NCBI RefSeq assembly: GCF_900107835.1
Contig: NZ_FNRG01000004.1
Coordinates: forward strand, 152,772 to 216,771
Length of the DNA stretch: 64,000 nucleotides
Source: Oribacterium sp. KHPX15
GTDB lineage: Bacteria; Bacillota; Clostridia; Lachnospirales; Lachnospiraceae
Reading direction: 5' to 3'
Both the position numbers and the translations under genes were made by a program. Below the pieces are notes generated by a model. It was not told the DNA's origin. It saw only the letters and a list, made by a program, of their open reading frames with translations, and ran no database searches. Below, piece after piece: positions 33,138 through 43,000 of the stretch. Position 1 is the stretch's first letter. Each line of letters begins with the position of its first letter.

Positions 33138-34415
33138 ATGAAAAAAAATTTCAAAAAAACATTGATTTTATCCGCAACCGCCTGCACAGCACTTGCTTTT
33201 TCCCTTAGCGGCTGCAAGAAGTCTTATAAAGCAGAGTTCTCCGAGACTTCAGCCGCAGTTTCCGTAGAAGAGGGAACTCTCGCAGATACAGAGAACAATG
33301 TTCTCCCCAACGAATCTGCAACTGTTGCAAGCAACGTCGGTCCTACAGTTCCGGCTGCCAACTCTGACACACAGGCTGCAGCAGCCACCGAAACACAGGC
33401 TGCTTCCGTTCTCGAAACCACAGCAGCAGAAACAGCTGCTCCCATAAACTTTGAAGACCGTGATGAAAAAGTTTATATTACGACAGATAATGTAAACATT
33501 CGCTCATTACCACAGACAGAAACAGGCGAGGTACTTGGTAAAGCCAACACCGGAGACAGCTTCCACCGTACAGGATACAGTGATCAGAAATGGAGCAGAA
33601 TCGAGTATAACGGCCAGACCGCATTCATCAGTTCTGAATTTACTACCACCGAAGTGGTTGAAAAGAAAACCTCTGAAGCTGTAGCATTCAATCCGGATTG
33701 GGAGTTCGGCCAAAATTCAATGATCAATTCCGGCACCGCAACTCTTTACTATGCAACAGGCAGCAACAAGAAAGGCATAACCGTATGCGTAAATGCCGGT
33801 CACGGCACAAGCGGCGGCGAGAGCGTAAAGACACTTTGCCATCCCGACGGTACAAAGAAGGTTACAGGCGGCAGCACTGCAGCCGGCAATACCCACGCAA
33901 CCGCAGTTTCTTCCGGAACCACCATGAAAGACGGAACCTCAGAGGCTTATGTAAACCTCAAGGTTGCCAAAGCTTTGAAAGACGTCCTTCTCGAAAGAGG
34001 CTACAACGTTCTCATGATCCGCGAGAGCGAAGATGTACAGCTCGACAACATTGCCCGTACAGTCATGGCAAACAACCGTGCTGACTGCCATATCGCCATC
34101 CACTACGACTCAACCGAAAAAGACAAAGGTGCTTTCTTCATGAGTGTAGCTGACGGCATCAAGGGCATGTATCCCGTTTCCGAAATCTGGCAGGAGAGTG
34201 ACCGTCTGGGTTCAAATGTCATCAACGGTCTTTCCGCAAATGGTGTAAAGATTTTCAGCGACGGTGCAATGCAGATGGATCTCACTCAGACCAGCTACTC
34301 AAAGATCCCGTCCATCGACCTGGAACTTGGTGACAGAGTCTCTGATTACAGTGATTCTACGGTTGCTGTTCTTGCAAAGGGAATCGCAGACGGAATCGAC
34401 AGTTTTTATTCATAA
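33138..34415 (+). CDS. N-acetylmuramoyl-L-alanine amidase lipoprotein with SH3 domain
   Basis: Peptidoglycan amidase that cuts between MurNAc and the stem peptide. 425 residues: lipoprotein signal (lipobox LSGC), Ala/Thr-rich linker to ~110, bacterial SH3 domain (~112-172, VNIRSLPQTETGEVLGKANTG) for wall binding, and an Amidase_3 domain (~212-425). Zinc ligands and catalytic residues are visible: His in NAGHG, Glu in SEAYVNLKVA, His in AIHYDS and Glu in DLELGD. The ATG at 33138 follows GAGG and begins the signal peptide; an upstream in-frame ATG at 33057 has neither. Confidence 0.93.
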   Translation: MKKNFKKTLILSATACTALAFSLSGCKKSYKAEFSETSAAVSVEEGTLADTENNVLPNESATVASNVGPTVPAANSDTQAAAATETQAASVLETTAAETAAPINFEDRDEKVYITTDNVNIRSLPQTETGEVLGKANTGDSFHRTGYSDQKWSRIEYNGQTAFISSEFTTTEVVEKKTSEAVAFNPDWEFGQNSMINSGTATLYYATGSNKKGITVCVNAGHGTSGGESVKTLCHPDGTKKVTGGSTAAGNTHATAVSSGTTMKDGTSEAYVNLKVAKALKDVLLERGYNVLMIRESEDVQLDNIARTVMANNRADCHIAIHYDSTEKDKGAFFMSVADGIKGMYPVSEIWQESDRLGSNVINGLSANGVKIFSDGAMQMDLTQTSYSKIPSIDLELGDRVSDYSDSTVAVLAKGIADGIDSFYS

Positions 34416-34505
34416 GCATTAATCAGTAAATATAAGGGTTTGTCCATTCTTTTTAGAATAATTTTACACAGTAAGTAAAACGTAAAACATTTAAAAAGAT
34501 TCTTC

Positions 34506-34567
34506 AACAGCAGGTGTGATACCATAATGATGTGATTAAAACATCAGAGAATATCACACCTGCTGTT
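34506..34567 (+). terminator. Intrinsic terminator
   Basis: AACAGCAGGTGTGATA / TATCACACCTGCTGTT outer stem with a secondary inner structure, ending in T-rich sequence. Confidence 0.85.
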
Positions 34568-34677
34568 TTGTATTTTAATCATTTTCCGAAATCTGCACTA
34601 TCACAGTCGCTAAGCGGCTGAATAAATCAATATATCAATTTACAGTTCCTTTTGTACGGAACACCTGGGAGATCATT

Positions 34678-35751
34678 TTGAAAAACATCACATACAAACA
34701 TATAGCTTTATATACAGCTCTGACCATAACCATAGGCAGCCTGACCCCCGGCATGGTATCCTATGCCGAAGAGGCTGAAAAGTCTTCATCTGTGACAGCG
34801 ATAGTTGAGGCATCTTCTACAACATCAACTGCCAAAACAACAGAATCCAAGGCTTCCTCATCAAAGACAAAAGAATCAAAATCATCCTCAACCTCTTCAT
34901 CCGATTCCTCCGGGGAAGTTCTTCTGGAAATAGGAGACGGTCCTGTTGATGATGCAGAACTTGGCATCACTTCCGATGAGGATCTGGCAGCTATTACAGA
35001 TGGTTCCATGATTCCGGAATATAACATTACAAGCATTGATGAGACCACTTCCAATGTAGTAACCGAGAACTATGCAGTGGCAAAGGACTCCGGCGCGAAA
35101 GAAACAATCACAGAGACATCCTCTGTATCCGGTTCCGAAGATAAGCTTCTGGAAATAGCAGACGATGTTGACGATTTTAGTGCCTTCAAGACAAAGGTAT
35201 CCAATATGGCTGATGACTTTACCAGTTTTGTATCAAACATAACAGGGCAGTCAGGCAACTCAACAACTTCAGGTTCTGATGACACAATAGCCGTAAACAA
35301 TGCACCTTCATCGGAGACAACTTCTATAGTTTCCGCTGTGAACAAAGTTGTTAATGCAGGCACCGCTGTTCCTACCATTGCCACAACAGCAAGCCGCCAG
35401 GCACTTATCAACTACGCAAAACAGTTCCTTGGAAATCCGTACGTATACGGAGGAACTTCACTTACAGACGGTGCCGATTGTTCCGGATTTGTTCAGCAGA
35501 TCTTCAAGTATTTTGGCATCAAAACCGGAAGATCCTCAAGAGATCAGATTGAAAATGCCCAGTCCATAACCTTTGAGGAACTGCAGCCGGGAGACCTGAT
35601 ATTCTACGCATCAGGCGATTATGTAAATCACGTTGCAATCTATGCCGGCGACGGAGTTATCATCCATGCCGCAAACACAAGAACCGGAATCTGTACCGGA
35701 AGATACGACTACAGGGAGCCATACGCTTACGGAAGATTCATCAACAACTAA
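34678..35751 (+). CDS. Secreted NlpC/P60 endopeptidase
   Basis: Cysteine peptidase that cleaves peptidoglycan stem peptides. 357 residues: signal peptide (residues 1-30, cleavage after a VSYAEEA-like site), a long Ser/Thr-rich low-complexity linker (30-240) with no folded wall-binding module, then an NlpC/P60 domain (~243-357). The catalytic Cys (ADCSGFV), His (NHVAIYAG) and third polar His (IIHAAN) are present. The start is TTG, with GGGAG 7 nt before it. Follows the amidase gene but has its own terminator-separated unit. Confidence 0.93.
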   Translation: MKNITYKHIALYTALTITIGSLTPGMVSYAEEAEKSSSVTAIVEASSTTSTAKTTESKASSSKTKESKSSSTSSSDSSGEVLLEIGDGPVDDAELGITSDEDLAAITDGSMIPEYNITSIDETTSNVVTENYAVAKDSGAKETITETSSVSGSEDKLLEIADDVDDFSAFKTKVSNMADDFTSFVSNITGQSGNSTTSGSDDTIAVNNAPSSETTSIVSAVNKVVNAGTAVPTIATTASRQALINYAKQFLGNPYVYGGTSLTDGADCSGFVQQIFKYFGIKTGRSSRDQIENAQSITFEELQPGDLIFYASGDYVNHVAIYAGDGVIIHAANTRTGICTGRYDYREPYAYGRFINN

Positions 35752-35774
35752 AACCCTGTAAATACTGTAATATC

Positions 35775-35816
35775 AAGTCCCAAATCATTGCAGAGGCATT
35801 GATTTGGGACTTTTTT
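35775..35816 (+). terminator. Intrinsic terminator
   Basis: AAGTCCCAAATCA / TGATTTGGGACTT stem followed by T6. Confidence 0.92.
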
Positions 35817-35949
35817 CTGTCATCCGCCACCACATTAATAAAAAATTCATTTTTTGAGTGTAATAAAATTGGAATTATATTTTTATCGGTGGTATAATCT
35901 AGGTATCTCAAAAGATATTTGAGAAATCTATATAAGGGAGCGTGATTCC

Positions 35950-36480
35950 ATGAAGTTTAATATCACGGGCAGAAACATTAACGTATCAGATGGCATGAAA
36001 GACCAGATCGACAGAAAGCTCGGAAAGTTGTCCAAGTTCTTTAAGGAGGACACCATCTGCAATGTCACTCTCTCTACTGAGAAGAATATGTACAAGGTAG
36101 AGGTAACCATCCCTGTTAAAGACGGGGTGATCCGCGCAGAGGAAACCACCTCAGATAAATTCCAGTCATTGGATCTGGTTGTAGACATCATCGAGCGTCA
36201 GATCCGCAAGTATCGCACCAAACTTCTCAACAGACATCAGGCTGCAGCCGATTTCTCGGATGCTTTCAACGAGGAGCCTGATGATACAAATGAAGAAGAG
36301 ATCAATATCGTTCGTACAAAGCACTTTGATCTCAAGCCTATGACTCCTGAAGAGGCTTGTCTCCAGATGGAACTTGTAGGACATGCATTCTTCGTATTCC
36401 AGAACGGCGATACCGGAAATGTGGCAGTTGTTTATAAGAGAAAAGGAAACAGCTACGGACTCATCGAGCCGGAGTATTAA
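35950..36480 (+). CDS. hpf: Long-form ribosome hibernation promoting factor
   Basis: Binds the 30S decoding site in slow growth and joins two 70S ribosomes into an inactive 100S dimer. 176 residues, the long form used by Firmicutes. The N-terminal ribosome-binding domain (1-105, FNITGRNINVSDGMKDQIDRK, VDIIERQIRKYRTKL) is followed by a linker and a C-terminal dimerisation domain (120-176, KHFDLKPMTPEEACLQMELVGHAFFVF). AAGGGAG precedes the ATG. Monocistronic with its own terminator. Confidence 0.97.
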   Translation: MKFNITGRNINVSDGMKDQIDRKLGKLSKFFKEDTICNVTLSTEKNMYKVEVTIPVKDGVIRAEETTSDKFQSLDLVVDIIERQIRKYRTKLLNRHQAAADFSDAFNEEPDDTNEEEINIVRTKHFDLKPMTPEEACLQMELVGHAFFVFQNGDTGNVAVVYKRKGNSYGLIEPEY

Positions 36481-36505
36481 GCTTCCATATTTAATCCTAC
36501 ATAAA

Positions 36506-36537
36506 AAAGGTTCGGGGCATAAAGCCCCGGACCTTTT
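36506..36537 (+). terminator. Intrinsic terminator of hpf
   Basis: AAAGGTTCGGGGC / GCCCCGGACCTTT stem with a 5-nt loop and T5. Confidence 0.92.
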
Positions 36538-36641
36538 TCTGTTAAACCACCGGAGAAAGTTTTCTACGTTTCACCGAGGACGATTCTCTGCGAAAAGAAA
36601 CACCCCCTGTGAAATCCTTTGGTTAAATTCTGATAATAGTT

Positions 36642-39083
36642 TTACATCTCAACTACAACATCGTATTCCTTAACCGCTGCATCAAACGGGATAACATTAC
36701 CCTCACAAACCACACCGTTTACGGTAAGCTTCTTAACTCCCTTTTGGGAACCGTTGGTGTGAACATTGATTCTGTAAACCCCGCCGCGGAACTTTCTCGT
36801 AAGGGTGAAATCTCCGAAATCCTCCGGTACACACGGATCAATAGAAAGCCCCTTATGTGTAGGATAAACGCCCAGAATATACTGGGAAACATTTACAAAG
36901 GTCCAGGCCGCAGTTCCCGTAAGCCAGCTGTTCTTGCCCTGACCGAAGAACTTCGCATCCCTTCCGGCCACCATCTGGGAATAAACATAAGGTTCTGTAC
37001 AGTGAACTTCACTTATGTCCTCTATGAAAGCAGGGCAGGTCTTTTTGTAAATGTCAAATGCTCTGTCACCGTGACCGAGAACCGTTTCCGCTATGGAAAC
37101 CCATGGGTTATTGTGGCAGAAGATACCGCCGTTCTCCTTGTATCCGGGCGGGTATGAGCTTACCTCACCAAGTTCAAGATGATACTTTGTATATGCAGGC
37201 TGAAGGATCATTACACCATACTTTGTATCCAGCTTTTCTTCAACGCTCTTCAATGCTTTTTCCGCAAGTCCTTCCTTAACACCGATGCCTGCGAGAGTGC
37301 AGAAGCCCTGAGGCTCGATGTATATCTGACCCTCTTCACATTCTTTTGAACCAACCTTCTTTGATTCCGCATCGTATGCTCTCAGGAACCAGTCGCCGTC
37401 CCATCCATATTCGAGAACCGCATCATAAACCTTTTTAACTTCAGCGCGGGCTCTTTCGGCCTCAGCATTATCATGAAGGAGCTCTGCAAGCTGGGCATAT
37501 TCCTCTCCATACTTCACGAACATTCCGGCTATAAATACTGATTCCGCAACCGGTCCTTCTGATGGTCCGAAGGTCTGGAATGATTCCCCGGGATGCTCGG
37601 AAAAACAGTTAAGGTTCAGGCAGTCATTCCAGTCAGCACGTCCGATGAGCGGAAGACCGTGAGGTCCCTTATGAGTTGCGGTAAAGTTGAAGGAACGCTG
37701 AAGGTGATTCATAAGTGACTGTGCTGTGGTCATATCATTATCAAAAGGCACAGACTCACTGAGAATCGAAAGGTCACCCGTCTCTCTTACATATGCACTT
37801 GTTCCTGCAATCAACCACAAAGGATCATCATTGAAGCCCGAACCAATGTCTGAATTCCCCTTCTTGGTCAGCGGCTGATACTGATGGTATGCACTGCCGT
37901 CCGGGAACTGTGTGGAAGCAATGTCTATGATACGCTGTCTTGCTCGGTCCGGAATGAGATGCACAAAGCCCAGAAGATCCTGGCAGGAATCTCTGAAGCC
38001 CATGCCTCTTCCGATACCTGACTCATAGTAGGAAGCAGAACGGGACATGTTGAAAGTAACCATGCACTGATACTGATTCCAGATGTTAACCATGCGGTCA
38101 ACCTTTTCGTTTTCGGAAGAAACATGATAGATTCCCAGAAGCTCATTCCAGTATGCACGAAGCTCTTCAAAAGCCTTTTCAACCTTGTCCTCGCTGTCAT
38201 ATCTCGAAAGCATCTCGAAGGCTTTCTTTTTGTTTATAACAGACGGTGCTTCCCACTTATCATTTTCTTCATTCTCTATGTATCCCAGAGTAAATATAAA
38301 GGTCCTTGATTCACCCGGCGCAAGACTCAGATCTATCTGCTGTGAAGCGATGGGAGACCAGCCACTGGCCATAGAGCCTGTGCATTTCCCGTTAACGACA
38401 GCATCCGGGTGATCGGGTCCGTTATAGGCTCCCAGGAATGCGTCACGGCTTGTATCAAAGCCGTTTACCTTACTGTTCACTCCGAGAATGGCATAATGAT
38501 TTCTTCTTTCCCTGTACTCTGTCTTGTGAAATATGACTGAGCCTTCACCGGAAACCTCAACCTCACCGGTGCTTAAGTTTCTTTGGAAGTTCTTCATATC
38601 ATCATCTGCATTCCAGAGACACCACTCTACATAAGAGAAGAGTGACAGTTCTGCCGAAGTATCACCCTTGTTTGTAAGAGTTATACTTGAAATCTCACAA
38701 TTATCCTCCATTGGAACAAAGCTAAGAAGCTCTGCTTCAATTCCGTCCTTTAATGATGTAAATCTGCTGTATCCAAGACCGTGACGGCACTCATAGCTGT
38801 CAAGCTCAGTCTTTACAGGCTGCCAGCCCGGGTTCCAGACAGTATTCCGGTTTCTGTCCTTTACATAGAAATACTTACCGTTATTGTCATAAGGGACATT
38901 GTTGTATCTATACCTTGTAAGGCGGAGAAGCTTAGCGTCCTTATAGAAGGAGTAGCCTCCGCAGGTGTTAGAGATCAATGAAAAGAATTCCTTATTGCCA
39001 AGATAGTTTATCCAGGGCAATGGTGTCTTCGGAGTGGTGATAACGTACTCACGGGCAGCGTCATCAAAGTAACCGTATTTCAT
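36642..39083 (-). CDS. Cellobiose phosphorylase (GH94)
   Basis: Splits cellobiose with phosphate into glucose and alpha-glucose-1-phosphate, saving ATP. The 813-residue length and the sequence follow clostridial cellobiose phosphorylases closely ([71 protein letters not shown]). The general-acid Asp is in [18 protein letters not shown] precedes the ATG. Divergent from a LacI-type regulator and transported-sugar operon; its promoter carries the same operator. Cytoplasmic. Confidence 0.96.
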   Translation of the reverse strand: MKYGYFDDAAREYVITTPKTPLPWINYLGNKEFFSLISNTCGGYSFYKDAKLLRLTRYRYNNVPYDNNGKYFYVKDRNRNTVWNPGWQPVKTELDSYECRHGLGYSRFTSLKDGIEAELLSFVPMEDNCEISSITLTNKGDTSAELSLFSYVEWCLWNADDDMKNFQRNLSTGEVEVSGEGSVIFHKTEYRERRNHYAILGVNSKVNGFDTSRDAFLGAYNGPDHPDAVVNGKCTGSMASGWSPIASQQIDLSLAPGESRTFIFTLGYIENEENDKWEAPSVINKKKAFEMLSRYDSEDKVEKAFEELRAYWNELLGIYHVSSENEKVDRMVNIWNQYQCMVTFNMSRSASYYESGIGRGMGFRDSCQDLLGFVHLIPDRARQRIIDIASTQFPDGSAYHQYQPLTKKGNSDIGSGFNDDPLWLIAGTSAYVRETGDLSILSESVPFDNDMTTAQSLMNHLQRSFNFTATHKGPHGLPLIGRADWNDCLNLNCFSEHPGESFQTFGPSEGPVAESVFIAGMFVKYGEEYAQLAELLHDNAEAERARAEVKKVYDAVLEYGWDGDWFLRAYDAESKKVGSKECEEGQIYIEPQGFCTLAGIGVKEGLAEKALKSVEEKLDTKYGVMILQPAYTKYHLELGEVSSYPPGYKENGGIFCHNNPWVSIAETVLGHGDRAFDIYKKTCPAFIEDISEVHCTEPYVYSQMVAGRDAKFFGQGKNSWLTGTAAWTFVNVSQYILGVYPTHKGLSIDPCVPEDFGDFTLTRKFRGGVYRINVHTNGSQKGVKKLTVNGVVCEGNVIPFDAAVKEYDVVVEM

Positions 39084-39102
39084 ATAATGCCTCCGTTTAA
39101 TA

Positions 39103-39116
39103 CTTAATCGTTTAAG
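39103..39116 (-). promoter_or_regulatory. LacI-type operator of the phosphorylase gene
   Basis: Near-perfect palindrome CTTAATCGTTTAAG just downstream of the predicted transcription start. The same half-site recurs in front of the lacI gene at 39356-39380. Confidence 0.8.
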
Positions 39117-39130
39117 TTGGATATAGTCGG

Positions 39131-39159
39131 ATTATATAGTCGATATCGATATTTATCAA
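39131..39159 (-). promoter_or_regulatory. Promoter of cellobiose phosphorylase
   Basis: Minus strand: TTGATA (39159-39154), 17 bp, TATAAT (39136-39131). Confidence 0.82.
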
Positions 39160-39180
39160 TAGAAAATTTCAAAATTTATC

Positions 39181-39194
39181 AGAAAACGTTTACT
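39181..39194. promoter_or_regulatory. Possible cre (CcpA) or second LacI-family site
   Basis: AGAAAACGTTTACT is close to the cre consensus TGNAANCGNNNNCA with one key mismatch. It lies 22 bp upstream of the phosphorylase -35 box, in the divergent region. Confidence 0.4.
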
Positions 39195-39318
39195 TGATAT
39201 TCCTCTAAAATCAGAAAAAACCTTGCTCCGGTTCTTGGTATGATCGCATTTTTTGACGAGATGCCGCCACATAAACCAGTATTGCTGTGAATGATTCACA
39301 AAAAAATTAAAAATGGTA

Positions 39319-39347
39319 TTGCATTCATCGACATATTGATGTATATT
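39319..39347 (+). promoter_or_regulatory. Promoter of the lacI-ABC operon
   Basis: TTGCAT (39319-39324), 17 bp, TATATT (39342-39347). Confidence 0.75.
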
Positions 39348-39355
39348 GGCATTAC

Positions 39356-39380
39356 GAAAACGATTAAGTTAAACGATTGG
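39356..39380 (+). promoter_or_regulatory. Double LacI-type operator overlapping the lacI ribosome site
   Basis: GAAAACGATTAAG followed directly by TTAAACGATTGG, two copies of the half-palindrome seen at 39103-39116. They lie between the -10 box and the start codon, which implies autoregulation. Confidence 0.78.
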
Positions 39381-39388
39381 AAAACAAC

Positions 39389-40411
39389 ATGGCTAAAAGA
39401 ACAGTATCTTTAAAAGACATTTCCAACACCTGCGGCGTATCGATAGCAACGGTGTCAAAAGCCCTGAACAACCATCGCGACATAGGCGAGGAGACTAAGG
39501 AGCACATCCGGAAGGTTGCGGAAGAGCTTGGTTACAGGCCAAACGCTGCCGCCCAGGCATTAAAGACCAACAAAACCTACAACATCGGAGTATTGTTCGT
39601 GGACGAAGCCCACAGCGGTCTTACCCATGATTATTTCTCCCATGTTCTGGACAGCTTCAAAACAACCGCTGAGGCCAATGGCTACGACATCACCTTTATA
39701 AACTCAGGGAAACGGAATGACAACAGCACTTATCTTTCACATGCCTTATACAGAGGCTTTGACGGAGTTGTCATCGCCTGCGTGGACTTCTACGACCCCC
39801 AGGTTTATGAGCTTGTGAGCAGCAGCATACCGGTGGTGACCATCGATCACATGTTTGACAACTGTATGTCCGTTCAATCCGACAACATAAAGGGCATGCG
39901 GGAAATGCTCCATTATATATATGACCAGGGTCACAGAAGGATCGCATATATACATGCCTACGAAAACACTTCCGTAACACAAGGAAGACTCGCCTGCTTC
40001 TATAACACCATGCAGGAGCTTAATGTTTCGGTACCTGACGAATACATGATCACAGCGCCCTACAGAGATACCGACAGAACCTATGAGGCAGCAAAGAAGC
40101 TGCTGGATCTGGAAAACCCGCCCACCTGCATCATCTGTCCCGATGACTTTTCCTGCTTTGGCTGTATAAATGCAGTAAGAGAGAGGGGGCTTAGGATTCC
40201 CGAGGATATTTCCATAGCAGGTTACGACGGGATCGAGCTTGCGAGAAGGATAAGCCCAAGACTTACCACAGTTGTACAGGATACTAAAAAGCTGGGTTCC
40301 CTTGCGGCAGAAAAGCTTATAGCGCTTATAAACAACCCGAAAGGCACTCTCATCGAGCATCTGCTTGTTGAAGGGAAGCTGGATAAGGGAGGATCGGTTT
40401 CAAAGTTATAA
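39389..40411 (+). CDS. LacI-family regulator of cellobiose use
   Basis: 340 residues. The N-terminal LacI helix-turn-helix (SLKDISNTCGVSIATVSKALNN) and hinge (GYRPNAAAQALKT) are followed by a periplasmic-binding-like sensor domain (NIGVLFVDE, GFDGVVIA, TTVVQDTKKLGSLAAEKL). The ATG at 39389 is preferred to a TTG at 39377, because the family begins a few residues before the HTH and the TTG lies inside the operator. Matching operators on both divergent promoters point to control of the phosphorylase and the ABC/beta-glucosidase operon, probably relieved by cellobiose or a derivative. Confidence 0.93.
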   Translation: MAKRTVSLKDISNTCGVSIATVSKALNNHRDIGEETKEHIRKVAEELGYRPNAAAQALKTNKTYNIGVLFVDEAHSGLTHDYFSHVLDSFKTTAEANGYDITFINSGKRNDNSTYLSHALYRGFDGVVIACVDFYDPQVYELVSSSIPVVTIDHMFDNCMSVQSDNIKGMREMLHYIYDQGHRRIAYIHAYENTSVTQGRLACFYNTMQELNVSVPDEYMITAPYRDTDRTYEAAKKLLDLENPPTCIICPDDFSCFGCINAVRERGLRIPEDISIAGYDGIELARRISPRLTTVVQDTKKLGSLAAEKLIALINNPKGTLIEHLLVEGKLDKGGSVSKL

Positions 40412-40478
40412 CAAACTACCGGCAAGAGCCGATAGATCAAACACTATACATAATAAAAAACAATGGAGGCAATCAGTT

Positions 40479-41834
40479 ATGAGAAGATCAATGCTAGGAT
40501 TATTACTTTCAGCCACAGTGGCAGCAAATGTACTTACAGGATGCGGAGGCGGAAGCACTCCCGAGGCAACAACGGCAGCAGCTACAGAGGGTGCCGGAAA
40601 GGTTCTTAACATCGCAGCTTGGAACGAAGAGTTCAAATCCCGCCTTATAGACCACTATCCGGGATATGAAGAGGTTGACGGAACCACAGGAAAGATCGGC
40701 GATATAACAGTAAAGTGGCATATCACTCCAAACCAGGAGAATGCTTACCAGAACAGACTGGACGAGATACTTCTTGCCCAGGACAAGGCTCCACAGGATG
40801 AGAAGCTTGACCTTTTCCTGGTAGAAGCTGATTACGCAACAAAGTACACAGATACAGACTTCACAGTTCCTCTTACAGACCTTGGCATCACAGCAGAAGA
40901 TATGAAGGATCAGTACAAGTACACTCAGGACGTTGTTACAGATTCAAAGGGCGTTATCAAGGGAAGCTCATGGCAGGGATGTCCGGGAGTCATGATCTAC
41001 AACAGAAAAGCCGCTGAAGAAGTATTCGGAACACAGGAGCCGGAAGAGGTTCAGAAGCATTTCTCTGACTGGGACAAATTCAACGAATCAGCAGCACAGC
41101 TTAAGGACAAGGGTTATCATGTAATATCCTCCATGGCCGATACCTTCAGAATTTATCAGAACAATTCAAAGCTTCCATGGGTTACGGAAGATAAGAAGAT
41201 CCAGGTTGATGACAACCTCATCAAGTGGGTAGAGGATTCAAAGGCACTTGTTGATGCCGGTTACTGTGATACTTACGACCAGTGGACAGACGACTGGACA
41301 AAGGGCTTCTATCCCGAAGGAAAAGTATTTGCTTACTTCGGACCTGCATGGCTCATCGATTTCTCTATGGCAAAGGATGTTGAAGGCTCTATCGCTCACG
41401 AAGGCGGCTGGGGTGCCATCGAAGGTCCTCAGGGCTTCTACTGGGGCGGAACATGGATCTGCGCAGCTGCAGGAACAGACAATGGAGACGTAGTTGCCGA
41501 CATCATCAGAAAGATTACCTGCGACCCTGAAATCATGAAGGACATCGTTCTCAAGGACAACGATTTCGTAAACAACAAGCCTGTCATGGAAGAGCTCGCA
41601 AACGACGAATCTTATTCCAATGAAGTTCTCGGAGGTCAGAACCCTCTCAAGATGTTCTGTGCAGGGGCTGACAGGATCGACATGGCTAACCTTACAGCTT
41701 ACGATCAGGGACTCCTTCAGGATTTCCAGTCAGCTATGGGCGATTACATCAAGGGTAATTACGATTCTATAGATAAGGCTATGGAACAGTTCTATACACT
41801 TGCTACAACAAGATACCCTGATCTTACCCGTTGA
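40479..41834 (+). CDS. Sugar ABC transporter substrate-binding lipoprotein
   Basis: 451 residues. Signal peptide with lipobox LTGC, a short Thr/Ala linker, then a family-1 extracellular solute-binding domain (VLNIAAWNEEFKSRL; conserved Trp/Tyr-rich ligand region; GGWGAIEGPQGFYWGGTWICAA). Captures an oligosaccharide, by context cellobiose/cellodextrin. GGAGG precedes the ATG at 40479; the open frame extends upstream into lacI but lacks a signal there. It is followed by a strong GC-rich hairpin. Confidence 0.94.
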   Translation: MRRSMLGLLLSATVAANVLTGCGGGSTPEATTAAATEGAGKVLNIAAWNEEFKSRLIDHYPGYEEVDGTTGKIGDITVKWHITPNQENAYQNRLDEILLAQDKAPQDEKLDLFLVEADYATKYTDTDFTVPLTDLGITAEDMKDQYKYTQDVVTDSKGVIKGSSWQGCPGVMIYNRKAAEEVFGTQEPEEVQKHFSDWDKFNESAAQLKDKGYHVISSMADTFRIYQNNSKLPWVTEDKKIQVDDNLIKWVEDSKALVDAGYCDTYDQWTDDWTKGFYPEGKVFAYFGPAWLIDFSMAKDVEGSIAHEGGWGAIEGPQGFYWGGTWICAAAGTDNGDVVADIIRKITCDPEIMKDIVLKDNDFVNNKPVMEELANDESYSNEVLGGQNPLKMFCAGADRIDMANLTAYDQGLLQDFQSAMGDYIKGNYDSIDKAMEQFYTLATTRYPDLTR

Positions 41835-41911
41835 TATTTCCGGTTCTTTAACATCATGAAAAATATTCTTTCTCACACATCATCTCTTTTTTCAAATCAT
41901 GGTTATACAGC

Positions 41912-41945
41912 GGATTGCCTTCCGGAGGAAATCGGAAGGCAATCC
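41912..41945 (+). other. Intercistronic hairpin
   Basis: Perfect 12-bp stem GGATTGCCTTCC / GGAAGGCAATCC with a 10-nt loop and no T-tract, between the binding-protein and permease genes. Such structures typically protect the upstream mRNA and raise binding-protein output over permease. Confidence 0.8.
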
Positions 41946-41972
41946 AAGGCAAGACCACTTTGGAGGTTCCAC

Positions 41973-42884
41973 ATGGCTAAGAAGGCATCCGGCACAACTG
42001 CCAGATACAATCGCTGGGGTTATATATTTCTCATACCGTTTTTCCTGGTATATGTAATCTTCAGTTTCATCCCTTTGGCGTCAACCATCTATAACAGTTT
42101 CTTTGAGAACTATTATTCCGGTCTGACACAGATCGGCCCCAGATTTGTAGGAATTGAAAATTACATAAACCTTCTCTCATCACCGGAAATCTGGAAATAT
42201 CTCGGCAACACTCTTATCATGTGGATAGGCGGATTTATCCCTCAGATCACAGTGGCTCTCATTCTTGCATACTGGTTCTCAGACCCAAGCCTTAAGCTTA
42301 AAGGTCAGAGTTTTTTCAAGACAGTCATCTATATGCCAAACCTTATCATGGCATCAGCATTTTCAATGTTATTCTTCGCTCTTTTCGCAGATGCGGGCCC
42401 TATAAACCAAATGCTTATAAGTCTCCACATCCTGAAAGAGCCATTCAAATTCATGAACAGCATCGCAGCATCCAGAATACTGATAATGCTTATGAATTTC
42501 CTTATGTGGTTTGGTAATACAACCATTCTGTTACTTGCAGGCATGCTGGGAATCGACGGTTCCCTTTACGAAGCGGCAGAAGTTGACGGAGCAAGCGCTT
42601 CCCAGATTTTCTTCCGCATCACCATGCCGATACTCCGTCCGATCTTCATCTATGTTCTCATCACTTCACTTATCGGCGGACTTCAGATGTACGATGTTCC
42701 TCAGATCCTCACAAACGGAAAGGGTACACCGGCAGGTTCAACCACAACAGTTATCATGAACCTGAACCAGTACTTAACAAGCAAGAATTTCGGAATGGGC
42801 GGCGCCCTTTCAGTCTATATGTTTATCATCACAGGCATACTCAGCTTAGTGGTATTCAGGATAAACAGTGCAAAGAAAGATTAA
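41973..42884 (+). CDS. Sugar ABC transporter permease (MsmF/MalF type)
   Basis: 303 residues, six TM helices. The EAA loop that contacts the ATPase is EAAEVDGASASQIFFRITMPIL near residue 205. The ATG at 41973 follows TTTGGAGG; an earlier in-frame ATG at 41856 would place the hairpin inside the gene. Pairs with the next permease. No ATPase gene in the operon. Confidence 0.93.
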   Translation: MAKKASGTTARYNRWGYIFLIPFFLVYVIFSFIPLASTIYNSFFENYYSGLTQIGPRFVGIENYINLLSSPEIWKYLGNTLIMWIGGFIPQITVALILAYWFSDPSLKLKGQSFFKTVIYMPNLIMASAFSMLFFALFADAGPINQMLISLHILKEPFKFMNSIAASRILIMLMNFLMWFGNTTILLLAGMLGIDGSLYEAAEVDGASASQIFFRITMPILRPIFIYVLITSLIGGLQMYDVPQILTNGKGTPAGSTTTVIMNLNQYLTSKNFGMGGALSVYMFIITGILSLVVFRINSAKKD

Positions 42885-42907
42885 TGTGAATATTCCTGTT
42901 CACCACA

Positions 42908-42934
42908 TTCAGTTCCGCCGGTCAAGGGACTGAA
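42908..42934 (+). other. Intercistronic hairpin
   Basis: TTCAGTTCC / GGGACTGAA stem (one G-T pair) between the two permease genes, without a T-run. Confidence 0.5.
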
Positions 42935-43000
42935 CTGAGATTAGTAAAAACAAATCATCATCTGTGCCGTCGACGAAAGGGCGGCAGAACGGAGATAATA

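Noticed and set aside
42908..42934. Hairpin containing CAGTTC..GAACTG as a further copy of the dispersed palindrome
   Set aside because: Only the short CAGTTC/GAACTG core matches; the GTAAC end and GGTGGACCAGG part are absent.
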